A program made the translations under genes and the position numbers. Positions 30,295-38,202 of a stretch of 64,000 nt of DNA are shown piece after piece. Numbering within the stretch: position 1 is the first letter of the stretch; each line of letters opens with the position of its first letter. The stretch is from NCBI GenBank assembly GCA_013285505.1, contig CP053450.1:1224796-1288795 (forward strand), written 5' to 3'. This DNA comes from Planctomycetota bacterium. GTDB lineage: Bacteria; Planctomycetota; Phycisphaerae; Phycisphaerales; UBA1924. The notes beneath the pieces are model-generated. The model was not told where the DNA came from, did no database searches, and saw only the letters and a list, made by a program, of their open reading frames with translations.

Positions 30295-31872
30295 ATGAAG
30301 ATCTGGACACCGCCCAAGGGTAGCAAGATCGTCTTTGAAATCGGTTGCCTCACCGGTGTCCCCTCAGATGTCTTACGCAAGGGCAACGCCGACAAGTGGG
30401 CCGAGGCCCCACGCCGCGCCTTCTGCAAAGAGTTCAACCGCAAGTTCGAGCGCTACCGACACGACACCATCCCGCTCAGCGACGCCCGCTGGCCCGAGAT
30501 GCTCGACTGGATCGAAGATCTCACCAAGCGAGGCGAGGGCGGCGTCGGCCGGGGCTCGGGCAACGGACTCGGCATCTGGTGGATGGAAGCCCCCAAGCCA
30601 AAGCCCACCGACCGCACGGCCTGGTTCCCTCTCTGCACCGGGCGCAACGAAATCCGCAGCCCCAACCGCTCGCCCAACGCCCGTCACTTCGTTCGCCGCG
30701 AGCCGGGCAGGAACACGTGGGGATTCGTGCTACTCGCCTCAGCCGAGTTCAAGAACGCCGTGGACACCGCGGGCCTCACCGGACTCGCGTTCCTGCCCCT
30801 GGCCGACTGGGACGGCTGGTGGCAGGTCTGGGCGACCAAACCGCTCGGCCGAGGCCTCGACCACCCGCTCGTAGACCCCGAGAAGCTCGTCGCCCGCGCC
30901 GACCCGGACCAGCCCATCCTCGAGCCCCGGCGCCGCGGCGAGCCGTGCGCCTGGATCAGGTACCTCCGGGAAGACGCCCAGATCACCAGCCCCACCATCG
31001 CCCGCCTCGTCGCCCTCGGCGATGACCAGTGGTGCCGGATCGCCGGCCCGCACCGGGTCGTACGCGAGCACCTGCCCCAGACCGACTTCGCCTACTCCCA
31101 GTGGACTTACGAGGAGGACCATCCGCCCGATTGGGTCGGGCGTCGATTCCGCGACATCTGCTGCAACCACCGCGCACGCGAGGCCCTGATCGACGCCGGT
31201 GTGATGAAGCCCAGCCACTTCACGACGCCCATCCTCACCATCCCCGAAACCGACGCCGACACCGAAGTCCTCGACCGCACCATCAAGCACCCCCTACCGC
31301 TCCCCGTCTTCACCGCCGAAGAGGCCGCCGCCGAGGCCAAACGCCGCGCATCGATCCGCTCCGCACCGACTCCGAAACGAACCACCCCGCCCAAGTCAGC
31401 CGCCGCACTCCTCGCCACCCTCAACGCCCGCATCGACGACGGGTACCCCCCGTGGACACCGCTCCGCGACCACGGCAGGCAGCACAAGAAGTTCCGTGGC
31501 TCACGTTTCTTCGTATCGCTCCCCGACGCACTCAAGCAACTCACCGATGTCCTGCCCGTCGAACTCGAAGTCCGGGGTGACGACGAGGACGAGGAACCCG
31601 AGTTCGAACTCGAACTCAGCCCCCCTCACCATCCCACCTGGCTCGAACAAGACGCACCGCACGACGACCCCGAACACCCAAGCCCGCACGACATCGTCTT
31701 CGCACAAACCGGATGCGGCGACTGGTTCGCCATCCGATCGACCGACCCCGCCATGCCCACCGACGCCAGAGTCACCTGGTGGGACCACGAAACATTCACC
31801 CCGCGCGATCAGTGGCCCGACGTCGCGACGTTCATCGCCTACCTACTGGAGATCGCAGACCGAACCCAATAG
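30295..31872 (+). CDS. Hypothetical protein with SUKH (SMI1/KNR4)-like C-terminus
   Basis: A 525-residue soluble protein. The C-terminal ~60 residues (DIVFAQTGCGDWFAIRSTDP and the following aromatic ...WPDVATFIAYLLE) match the second half of SUKH domains, many of which are immunity proteins. The N-terminal 350 residues contain several Trp/Cys-rich segments (GNGLGIWWMEAP, EPCAWIRYL, RFRDICCNHRAREALIDAGV) without a family I can name; a linker rich in Ala, Pro and Lys joins the two. No signal peptide. It lies in a three-gene accessory stretch between repeat-filled spacers. Confidence 0.62.
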   Translation: MKIWTPPKGSKIVFEIGCLTGVPSDVLRKGNADKWAEAPRRAFCKEFNRKFERYRHDTIPLSDARWPEMLDWIEDLTKRGEGGVGRGSGNGLGIWWMEAPKPKPTDRTAWFPLCTGRNEIRSPNRSPNARHFVRREPGRNTWGFVLLASAEFKNAVDTAGLTGLAFLPLADWDGWWQVWATKPLGRGLDHPLVDPEKLVARADPDQPILEPRRRGEPCAWIRYLREDAQITSPTIARLVALGDDQWCRIAGPHRVVREHLPQTDFAYSQWTYEEDHPPDWVGRRFRDICCNHRAREALIDAGVMKPSHFTTPILTIPETDADTEVLDRTIKHPLPLPVFTAEEAAAEAKRRASIRSAPTPKRTTPPKSAAALLATLNARIDDGYPPWTPLRDHGRQHKKFRGSRFFVSLPDALKQLTDVLPVELEVRGDDEDEEPEFELELSPPHHPTWLEQDAPHDDPEHPSPHDIVFAQTGCGDWFAIRSTDPAMPTDARVTWWDHETFTPRDQWPDVATFIAYLLEIADRTQ

Positions 31873-32395
31873 CCCGCGCCACAATGCAACGAGCACCGGG
31901 CGCCATGATGCACGAATTGCGTCAGACCGCCCCCGCACCCACCCCCGTCGTGCGGTTCCGCCGCCCAGCCTCTCCCCCTGTGCCACGGGTGGCTCGCCCA
32001 CCCGTGCCCCCCTCCCCTGTGCCACGGGTGGCTCGCCCACCCGTGCCCCCCTCCCCCTGTGCCACGGGTGGCTCGCCCACCCGTGCCCCCCCTCTCCCCT
32101 GTGCCACGGGTGGCTCGCCCACCCGTGCCCGAGACCCCGCACGCGCCCCAACCAATCACCCCACCCGTCACACCCTCCTCTTCCCCGCCCCCTCCGCTTC
32201 CGTCCCCTCTCTACGACCTCTGTGCCTCTGTGGTGAATCCCGCTTCCCCGGTGCAACAACGCACCAAGCACACCCGACCGCGCACAAAACCAGACCTACA
32301 TCCACGCATGCGCGCAACTTCATCGACCTCCCCCCCAAAAACCACCCCCTCCCCTTGCCCCGCCACAACAATCCGGCAGCAACAGGAGGGACAGC
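31873..32395. other. Intergenic region with dispersed repeats and a conserved leader
   Basis: 523 bases without a gene. Contents: a degenerate CACGATGCAC hairpin (31899-31929), four CACGGGTGG units (31980-32129), and from 32295 the leader that is also found before the truncated copy at 24638. Confidence 0.75.
31980..32129 (+). repeat. CACGGGTGG hairpin repeat array, four units
   Basis: Units begin at about 31980, 32019, 32059 and 32101. Each is the same 29-base hairpin unit seen at 29449, separated by 10-13 C-rich bases. The separators are near-identical C/T runs, not unique spacers, so this is not a CRISPR array. Confidence 0.9.
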
Positions 32396-32927
32396 ATGCT
32401 CGCCACACTCGAATCAGCACCGCCCAAAGCACGCCCCGCCCCGTCACTCGCCGACCGGCCCACCCACCACACCTCTCCCGCCGAAGCACCACCGCCCAAC
32501 ATCCCCAACCCCTCCCTCCTCCTCCGCCTCTTCCTCGACGGCTCTCTCTCCGTCCTCGACATCTGCGAACACGCCGAACTCACCATCGAACAACTCGAAA
32601 CCTGGGCCGCCTCCGACTGGGCCCGCGCCCGCTTCGCCGCCATCCAACGTCTCGCAGCCGCCCGCGACCAACTCATCACCGCCGAGGCCGTCCCCCAGGC
32701 CCGACACGCCCTCACCCACCTCGCCACCCACCCACACGACACCACGCCCGCAGCACTCCACGACTCGCGCCGCAAAGCGGCGATCGCCATCATCGCCGCA
32801 GCCGCCCCCGCGGCACACCCTCCCCCGCCTCACGCCACCCGGCGCGCCCCCAAAGCCCGCTCGGCACCTCCGGCGCCCGCCAACACGACACCCCGCTCTC
32901 GAAATCGGACCGCCAACACCTCTATAG
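32396..32927 (+). CDS. Small HTH-like protein, member of a duplicated family (3' end uncertain)
   Basis: The ATG at 32396 follows a strong ribosome site (AACAGGAGGGAC). After a proline-rich start (MLATLESAPPKARPAPS) comes a helical part: NPSLLLRLFLDGSLSVLDI, then EHAELTIEQLETWAASDWAR, which looks like a helix-turn-helix, then AAARDQLITAEAV and an alanine-rich tail. The frame stays open through the OsmC gene, which is unlikely to be real; another frame meets TAG at 32925-32927, so a frame change near 32850 is suspected and the end is set there. A truncated copy lies at 24638. Function unknown; the helical part hints at DNA binding. Confidence 0.55.
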
Positions 32928-32934
32928 TCCCGCC

Positions 32935-33336
32935 ATGGCAAACGAAGTCACCGTTACCGTCGGCGCCCAGCCGTTCACCACGACCGTCACCAGCGGCCGC
33001 CACCAGCTCACCGCCGACGAGCCCGGCGACCTCGGCGGTCACGACGAGGGCCCCGCGCCCACGTCACTCCTCCTCGCCTCCATCGCCACCTGCAAGGTCA
33101 TCACCGCCAAGATGTACGCCGACCGCAAAGGCTGGCCCGTCGAACGCATCGACGCCACCGCCCGCGCCGCAGCCGTCGCCGGCCACGTCATCTCCCGCGT
33201 CGAGGTCGAACTCACCGTCACCGGCGACCTCACCGACGACCAACGCCAACGCGTCCTCGAGATCGCCGAGAAGTGCCCGGTCCAAAAGGCCGTCAGCACC
33301 GGCATCGTCGTCGCCTCCAAGCTCGCCCCCGCCTAG
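32935..33336 (+). CDS. OsmC/Ohr-family peroxide-handling protein
   Basis: A 133-residue OsmC-fold protein. The two redox cysteines are visible: Cys53 in SLLLASIATCKVITAKMYAD and Cys114 in EKCPVQKAVSTGI. The short length and the TCKV/KCPV pair fit the YhfA/OsmC-like branch. The family reduces organic hydroperoxides with thiols. It stands alone between the HTH-like gene and a GNAT gene. Third codon positions are strongly C. Confidence 0.91.
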   Translation: MANEVTVTVGAQPFTTTVTSGRHQLTADEPGDLGGHDEGPAPTSLLLASIATCKVITAKMYADRKGWPVERIDATARAAAVAGHVISRVEVELTVTGDLTDDQRQRVLEIAEKCPVQKAVSTGIVVASKLAPA

Positions 33337-33378
33337 TGGCCCCGCCGGTCATCCGGCACACCGAGCTATGCTCGAAAC

Positions 33379-33975
33379 ATGCCAACCACCTGGGTCCGCC
33401 CGCTCACCCTCGAACACCCCGCCGCCCGCCTCGAACCCCTCCGACCCGACCACGCCCAAGGCCTCGCCGCCGCCGCCGGATCACTCGAGACCTACCGCTA
33501 CTTCTCACGCGGCCCCACCGAGCTCACCGAGCCCGCAATGCGGGAGTTCATCGACTACCTGCTGGGCCCGGCCCAGACCCAACCCTTCTGCGTCATCGAC
33601 CCCGGCACCGGCAACCCCGCGGGCATCACCACCTACCTCGACATCAAACCGGCCCACCGGGGCCTCGAGATCGGCTGGACCTGGTACGCACCGCACGCGC
33701 GAGGCACACTGCTCAACCCCGCAGCCAAACTGCTGCTGCTCGGCCACGCCTTCGACACCCTCGACGCAATCCGCGTCTGCCTCAAGACCGACGAACGCAA
33801 CGCCCAGAGCCGCGCAGCGATCCTCAAGCTGGGGGCCAAGTTCGAAGGCATCATCCGCGAGAGCGTCATCATGCCAGACGGGTTTCACAGGAGCACGGCG
33901 ATGTATTCTGTGTTGGCGGGGGAGTGGCCGGGGGTGAGGGTGGGGTTGGAAGCCAGACTCGGACAGGCCGAATGA
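33379..33975 (+). CDS. GNAT N-acetyltransferase (RimJ/RimL-like) spanning the strand-composition switch
   Basis: A 198-residue acetyltransferase: PLTLEHPAARLEPLRPDHAQ at the start, LEIGWTWYAPHARGTLLNPA before the acetyl-CoA loop, and AIRVCLKTDERNAQSRAAIL leading to LKLGAKFEGIIRE. The end (YSVLAGEWPGVRVGLEARL) matches the usual closing strand and helix of this group, so the gene is complete. Its first ~165 codons end mostly in C, like everything to the left; from about 33890 codons end in G, T or A, like everything to the right. The reading frame is unbroken across the change. Confidence 0.9.
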   Translation: MPTTWVRPLTLEHPAARLEPLRPDHAQGLAAAAGSLETYRYFSRGPTELTEPAMREFIDYLLGPAQTQPFCVIDPGTGNPAGITTYLDIKPAHRGLEIGWTWYAPHARGTLLNPAAKLLLLGHAFDTLDAIRVCLKTDERNAQSRAAILKLGAKFEGIIRESVIMPDGFHRSTAMYSVLAGEWPGVRVGLEARLGQAE

Positions 33976-33998
33976 CACGTGCATAGGGGATGCCGGTG
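33860..33998. other. Strand-composition switch point (C-rich to G-rich + strand)
   Basis: To the left the + strand has more C than G in genes of both directions; to the right it has more G than C in genes of both directions. The change occurs within roughly 30 codons near 33890. A switch of this sign is what a replication origin gives in most bacteria, but no dnaA, clear DnaA boxes or AT-rich unwinding region is visible here. Confidence 0.8.
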
Positions 33999-35002
33999 TG
34001 AGCGAAGCGCACGGGGGCGACATCTGGACGCGGCTGGTGGAGGTGGCGCGGTGGGCACCTTCGCCGCACAACACGCAGCCGTGGAGGGTGCGGCCGCGGA
34101 GTGCGACGGGAGCGGACCTGTACATGGAGCGTGCCCGGATGCTGCCGGACGAGGACACGACGGGTCGGTTTCTGGAGTGCGCGATGGGGATTTTCATCGA
34201 GGCGCTTTCGATCGCGGCGGCGGCGGAGGGGCTCTCGCTGACCGCTGAGAACGTGGAACTCGACACGGAGGCGGCGCTGGTTCATGTGGCGCGGCTGGGG
34301 TTGCGGGAAGGGGCACCGAAGGAGCCGTTGAACGCGGCGTTGTTGTTGCGGCGACGGACGTCGCGGCTGCCGCATGATGGGGCGCCGGTAGAAGAACGTG
34401 TGCTGGCCGCCGTTCGGGACGAGGTGGCGGCTGGGGGCGGGCAGGCGTTGACGTGGACGGACGACGCGGGGCTGATCGGCGAGGTGCTGGATCGGAACGT
34501 CGCGGCGGTCTTTCACGATCTCAACGTGGGGCCGTACCGGCGGGAGATTGCGTCGTGGTTTCGGTACACGCGGGGGCAGGCGGAGCGGACTCGGGACGGG
34601 TTGGATGCGCGATGCATGCGGATGCCGGGGTATGAGATGTATCTTTCGACGGTGTTCCCCGCGAGCATGCGTTGGGGCGTGACCAAGCCGTTGATGCGGG
34701 CGTTGTATCACGCGCGGTTGGGCGGGGCGAAGCAGTTGGGGTTCTTGTCCGGGCCGTTCTTTGCGGGCCGCGAGGAGGCGCAGGCGGCGGGGCGGTGTTT
34801 GCTGCGTGTGTGGCTCACGCTGGCGGCGGAGGACGTGTCGATCCATCCTTTCGGGAATCTGGTGACGAACGGGGCGGCGCACTCGTGGCTGACGGGGCGG
34901 TTGGGGGTGGAGCGTGTGTGGTTGGTGTTCCGCTTCGGACGCACGCCGGTGCCGCCCCGGAGTCTGCGGCTGGCGGCGGGGGAGGTCTTGTGCGGACGGT
35001 GA
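33998..35002 (+). CDS. Nitroreductase-like FMN-binding protein (Acg-type)
   Basis: A 334-residue protein read from GTG (33998). The opening RLVEVARWAPSPHNTQPWRV is the FMN-binding signature of the Acg/nitroreductase-like group, and the second half (LSGPFFAGREEAQAAGRCLL, AAEDVSIHPFGNLVT) supplies the dimer and cofactor contacts. Enzymes of this fold pass electrons from reduced flavin to small molecules; some Acg-type members only bind flavin. The stop lies inside the next gene (GTG at 34990), so it is coupled with an adenylate-forming enzyme, suggesting successive steps on a carboxylic acid substrate. Confidence 0.83.
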   Translation: MSEAHGGDIWTRLVEVARWAPSPHNTQPWRVRPRSATGADLYMERARMLPDEDTTGRFLECAMGIFIEALSIAAAAEGLSLTAENVELDTEAALVHVARLGLREGAPKEPLNAALLLRRRTSRLPHDGAPVEERVLAAVRDEVAAGGGQALTWTDDAGLIGEVLDRNVAAVFHDLNVGPYRREIASWFRYTRGQAERTRDGLDARCMRMPGYEMYLSTVFPASMRWGVTKPLMRALYHARLGGAKQLGFLSGPFFAGREEAQAAGRCLLRVWLTLAAEDVSIHPFGNLVTNGAAHSWLTGRLGVERVWLVFRFGRTPVPPRSLRLAAGEVLCGR

Positions 35003-36489
35003 TCAATCGGATTGTGGTTGAGGTGCTGCGGTTGGTGCTGATGGTGTGCCGGTTGCCGGTGTTGCGGAGCCCGCGGGTCTACGCGTTGCTGGGGACGGCG
35101 TGGGCGCAGCCGTTGCTCGAGCACTGGGGGCGTCGGCGGGCGGTGGATGTGCATCGGGTGGCGGCGCGGCGGTGCCCGGCGTACGGGGCGTTCTTGCGGG
35201 CGCAGGGCGCGCCAGTCTCTCGCGGCATCGCGGGGTTTGGCTCGGTGCCGATCACGACGAAGTCGAACTATGTGCTGGAGCACTCGATCGAGTCGCGGTG
35301 TCTCGGCGGGAAGATCCCGGCGCGGGGAGTGGTGATCGACGAGTCTTCGGGGTCGAGCGGGGAGCCGAACAACTGGGTGCGGGGGCGGGCCGAGCGGGAG
35401 GCGGTGCGGCGGCTCCTGCGTCACGGGCTGGCGTTGACCTACCGCGGCGAGAGTCTGTTCTTGCTGAACTGCTTTGCGCTGGGGCCGTGGGCGACGGGGA
35501 TGAACCTGTCGATGTCGCTCGCGGACTCGGTGATTCTCAAGTCGATCGGGCCGGACCGTGCGAAGCTGGAGAGCACGCTGCGGCGGTTCGGGCCGGGGTA
35601 TCGGTACGCGGTGGCGGGGTATCCGCCGTTCATCAAGGACTGGATGGACTCGACGGGGCTCGATCTGTCGGGGTACGAGATGCACCTGATCGTGGGGGGC
35701 GAGGGGATCAGCGAGGGGCTTCGGGACCGGTTCTTGCGGGTGTTCCGGTCGGTGCGGTCGTCGTATGGGGCGTCGGACCTGGAGATCAATATCGCGGCGG
35801 AGACGCCGTTGTCGATCCGGGTGCGGCGGTTGTGTGCGGAGCGGCCGGGGTTGTGCGCGGCGCTGTTTGGCACGGAGACGCCGCCGATGGTGTTTCAGTA
35901 CAACCCGCTGGACTATCTGGTGGAGCGTTCGCCGGCGGGTGAGTTGGTGATCACGCTGCTGCGGCGGGGGAACGTGGCGCCGAAGGTGCGGTACAACATC
36001 ATGGACCTTGGCGGGTCGGTGACGCACCGGGCGATGGTCCGGGCGTTGGGGGCGCATGGGGTGGATGTGGCGTCGTTGCCGTCGCCGTCGCTGGCCTTCC
36101 CGTTTCTCTTTGTCTGCGGGCGGAGTGATCTGTCGGTGGCGTTTTATGGTGCGAAGATTCGGACGTCGGATCTTGATGCGGTGTTGAACAACGACCCGGT
36201 GTTGCGGGAGGTGTTCCATTCGTACCAGATGTCGGTGGAGCGGGACGAGCGGCTGGACCCGGTGCTGCGGGTGATGCTGGAGCGGTCGCGGGGGAGTGCG
36301 GCGGAGACGCCTGGCGGGTTGTCCGAGCGGCTGTATGAGGCGATCGCGGCGGTGAATCAGGACTTCCGCGAGGTGACGCGGATGTTTGGTCCCGAGCGGA
36401 TCGTGGTGGAGGTGTTTGCGTTCGGGGAGGGGCCGTTTGCGGCGCGGGATATCCGGGTGAAGCAGCGGTATATCGGGGGCGAGGACTGA
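34990..36489 (+). CDS. Adenylate-forming enzyme (phenylacetate-CoA ligase/CapK-like)
   Basis: A 499-residue ANL-superfamily enzyme. The nucleotide-binding motif is DESSGSSGEPNNWVRG; VGGEGISEGLRDRFL, SSYGASDLEINIAAETPL and QYNPLDYLVE follow in the order seen in phenylacetate-CoA ligase and CapK-like proteins. The N-terminal segment has a hydrophobic stretch (VVEVLRLVLMVCRLPVL). It should activate a carboxylate as an acyl-adenylate; CoA or another acceptor is unknown. GTG 34990 was chosen as the most upstream start that overlaps the nitroreductase stop; a GTG at 34999 is an alternative. No carrier protein or other pathway gene is adjacent. Confidence 0.83.
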   Translation: MRTVINRIVVEVLRLVLMVCRLPVLRSPRVYALLGTAWAQPLLEHWGRRRAVDVHRVAARRCPAYGAFLRAQGAPVSRGIAGFGSVPITTKSNYVLEHSIESRCLGGKIPARGVVIDESSGSSGEPNNWVRGRAEREAVRRLLRHGLALTYRGESLFLLNCFALGPWATGMNLSMSLADSVILKSIGPDRAKLESTLRRFGPGYRYAVAGYPPFIKDWMDSTGLDLSGYEMHLIVGGEGISEGLRDRFLRVFRSVRSSYGASDLEINIAAETPLSIRVRRLCAERPGLCAALFGTETPPMVFQYNPLDYLVERSPAGELVITLLRRGNVAPKVRYNIMDLGGSVTHRAMVRALGAHGVDVASLPSPSLAFPFLFVCGRSDLSVAFYGAKIRTSDLDAVLNNDPVLREVFHSYQMSVERDERLDPVLRVMLERSRGSAAETPGGLSERLYEAIAAVNQDFREVTRMFGPERIVVEVFAFGEGPFAARDIRVKQRYIGGED

Positions 36490-36490
36490 A

Positions 36491-37258
36491 TCAGCGTTCG
36501 GGTTCGTGTGTCAGCGCGTCGTCGATGGTCTGCAGCGCCTGGATGAACCTGCGTCTTGCTTCGGCGGCGTGGGGGTTGCCTTGTTGGATGAGGTCGAAGA
36601 GGTGGCCGGCGTCGCCGCGGACGGTGTCGACGGTCTGGGCCATGGCGCGGAAGCTGGGGGTGAGCAGATCGCGGGCGGCGGAGGTGGTGTTGCCCGAGTC
36701 GAGGTCGAGCATGGCGCGGGCGATGAAAAAGGCCATGGCGTGGGTCTCGGCCATGTGGCGGTCGTGGGTGTCGGCGTCGAGTTCGGTGACCTCGCAGCCG
36801 AGGGATTCGTAGAGCGCGCGGGCGCGGTCGGCGGCGGTGGGGTGGAGGTCGTTGGGGCAGACGACGACGCGGAGGGGGCGCTCGTTGCGCGACAGGCTGA
36901 CCGGGCCGAAGAGGGGGTGGGTGGCGCACCAGGGGATGTCGGCGCTGAGGTGTTCGGCCATGACCCGGGTGGGCCAGAGCTTGACGCTGCCGACGTCGAG
37001 AACGAGGTGGTCGGGGGTCAGATGGGGGCGCAGTTGGGCGAGCGCGGCCTCGGTCGCGGGGACGGGGATGCAGAGGATGAGGGTGCGGGCGCGGCTGGTG
37101 AGGTCGGTCAGGTCGGTGGCGCGGTGGTCGGCGGGGATTGTGGCGTGGGTTTCGGCGTCGGGGTCGCACGCGAGCCAGGGGATGTTGGCGGCGGCGGCGA
37201 GGTCGGCGAGTGTGCGGCCGAAGTGGCCGTAGCCGAGGATGGCGAGGGGAGCGGGCAT
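36491..37258 (-). CDS. tyrA: Prephenate dehydrogenase (TyrA-like)
   Basis: A 255-residue NAD(P)-dependent dehydrogenase: LAILGYGHFGRTLADLAA is the dinucleotide-binding loop (residues about 6-20), VLDVGSVKLWPTRVM, IPWCATHPLFGP and ETHAMAFFIARAM follow as in TyrA proteins, which oxidise prephenate or arogenate towards tyrosine. The C-terminal ACT domain of some TyrA is absent. ATG 37258 starts directly at the Rossmann fold. It converges on the adenylating gene with 1 base between the stop codons, and diverges from the cyclophilin gene. Symbol given by motif, not by context. Confidence 0.86.
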   Translation of the reverse strand: MPAPLAILGYGHFGRTLADLAAAANIPWLACDPDAETHATIPADHRATDLTDLTSRARTLILCIPVPATEAALAQLRPHLTPDHLVLDVGSVKLWPTRVMAEHLSADIPWCATHPLFGPVSLSRNERPLRVVVCPNDLHPTAADRARALYESLGCEVTELDADTHDRHMAETHAMAFFIARAMLDLDSGNTTSAARDLLTPSFRAMAQTVDTVRGDAGHLFDLIQQGNPHAAEARRRFIQALQTIDDALTHEPER

Positions 37259-37327
37259 GCGGGAGGGTACCAAGTCGCGCGGCGTGGTATCGTGCGGCAC
37301 GCAGTCTCTTGTTGATCGGAGGATGTC

Positions 37328-37951
37328 ATGGTCGCGTGTGTCAGGAATGTCGTGGTGTGGTGTGCCGGGTTCGCTGTACTGGCTGGATTGGTCTCGGGAT
37401 GCGCGGGGACGTGTCCGCGTGCTGAAGCGTCAGCGCGGCGGGTACTGGTGGAGATGAACACGAGCGAGGGCGATATCTGGCTCCTGCTCGACTCGGAGCA
37501 TGCCCCGGTGAGCGTGGCCAACTTCGTGATGTACGCCGAGCGCGGGGACTACGACGGGAACATCTTCCATCGCATCGTGCCGGGGTTTGTGATCCAGAGC
37601 GGGGGGCACTCGGCCGACCTGACGGAGCTGCCGGGCGGAGAGCCGATCGTGAATGAGTGGGGCAACGGGCTGACCAACGCGCGGCGGACGATCGGGATGG
37701 CGCGGGATACCGACCCCGACAGCGCGACGCGGCAGTGGTACATCAACCTCGCCGACAACGACCGGCTAAATATCGCCCGCGAGGTTTCGGGGGATGCCGG
37801 GTACGCGGTGTTTGGACGCGTGGTGGAGGGGATGGATGTGGTGGACGCGATCGCGGCGGTGCAGACGTATGACCAGCCGGGGGAGGGGGATGATGTGTTG
37901 AAGAACATCCCGGTGGAGACGGTGGATTTGGAGCGGGTGGTGGTGAGGTAG
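37328..37951 (+). CDS. Cyclophilin-type peptidyl-prolyl isomerase lipoprotein
   Basis: A 207-residue cyclophilin with a lipoprotein signal (VVWCAGFAVLAGLVSGC). The catalytic arginine is in NIFHRIVPGFVIQSGGH; the SATRQWYINLADNDRLN and GYAVFGRVVEGMDVVDAI blocks complete the fold. The protein catalyses proline cis-trans isomerisation and should be anchored outside the cytoplasm, aiding folding of exported proteins. It is read away from tyrA across a 69-base spacer, with GGAGGATGTC as ribosome site. Confidence 0.93.
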   Translation: MVACVRNVVVWCAGFAVLAGLVSGCAGTCPRAEASARRVLVEMNTSEGDIWLLLDSEHAPVSVANFVMYAERGDYDGNIFHRIVPGFVIQSGGHSADLTELPGGEPIVNEWGNGLTNARRTIGMARDTDPDSATRQWYINLADNDRLNIAREVSGDAGYAVFGRVVEGMDVVDAIAAVQTYDQPGEGDDVLKNIPVETVDLERVVVR

Positions 37952-38100
37952 GGGGCGTTTGATCTAACGAATCGTCACGGCCATGTACGCCGATGCAGCT
38001 CGCGTTCTTGTGGGTGCGACAGCGGCACGGGCTGGTCATCCCCTTGCCGAACATAGATGCGAACTGTGTTTTGGCTCTTTCGGGTGGGCTTGGAATTGGA

Positions 38101-38127
38101 TTGACAGGACATCGGTTTTAGTATCCT
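38101..38127 (+). promoter_or_regulatory. Candidate sigma-70-type promoter
   Basis: A perfect TTGACA (38101-38106) is followed after 15 bases by TATCCT (38122-38127). It lies about 75 bases before the start of the VCBS-like gene. Confidence 0.5.
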
Positions 38128-38146
38128 AGTGCGAGTGACATTGAAG

Positions 38147-38185
38147 GGCCGGTCTCACAGGGCCGGTCTCACAGGGCCGGTCCCC
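38147..38185 (+). repeat. 14-base tandem repeat in a leader
   Basis: GGCCGGTCTCACAG is repeated twice exactly and a third time partially (GGCCGGTCCCC), ending 17 bases before the ATG at 38203. It sits between the promoter and the ribosome site (CTGGGAGACAGG). Confidence 0.85.
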
Positions 38186-38202
38186 AGAACTGGGAGACAG
38201 GC

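Larger units (their letters stand above)
37952..38202. other. Intergenic region with promoter and 14-base tandem repeat
   Basis: A less GC-rich spacer. It ends with a candidate promoter (38101-38127) and a 14-base tandem repeat (38147-38185) in the leader of the next gene. Confidence 0.6.

Noticed and set aside
24601..32480. Insertion sequence explaining the duplicated leader
   Set aside because: No transposase frame, terminal inverted repeats or target duplications could be identified at either copy.
32396..33937. Single 513-codon gene covering the HTH-like and OsmC regions
   Set aside because: After about codon 150 the translation becomes low-complexity Ser/Pro while another frame encodes clear OsmC and GNAT proteins.
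33880..33998. dif site or DnaA box cluster at the composition switch
   Set aside because: No stretch resembling the 28-base dif consensus or TTATCCACA repeats was found; TTTCACA alone is not enough.
34708..36219. Open frame of 503 codons on the minus strand
   Set aside because: Shadow of the adenylate-forming gene; histidine/arginine/proline-rich with no family pattern.
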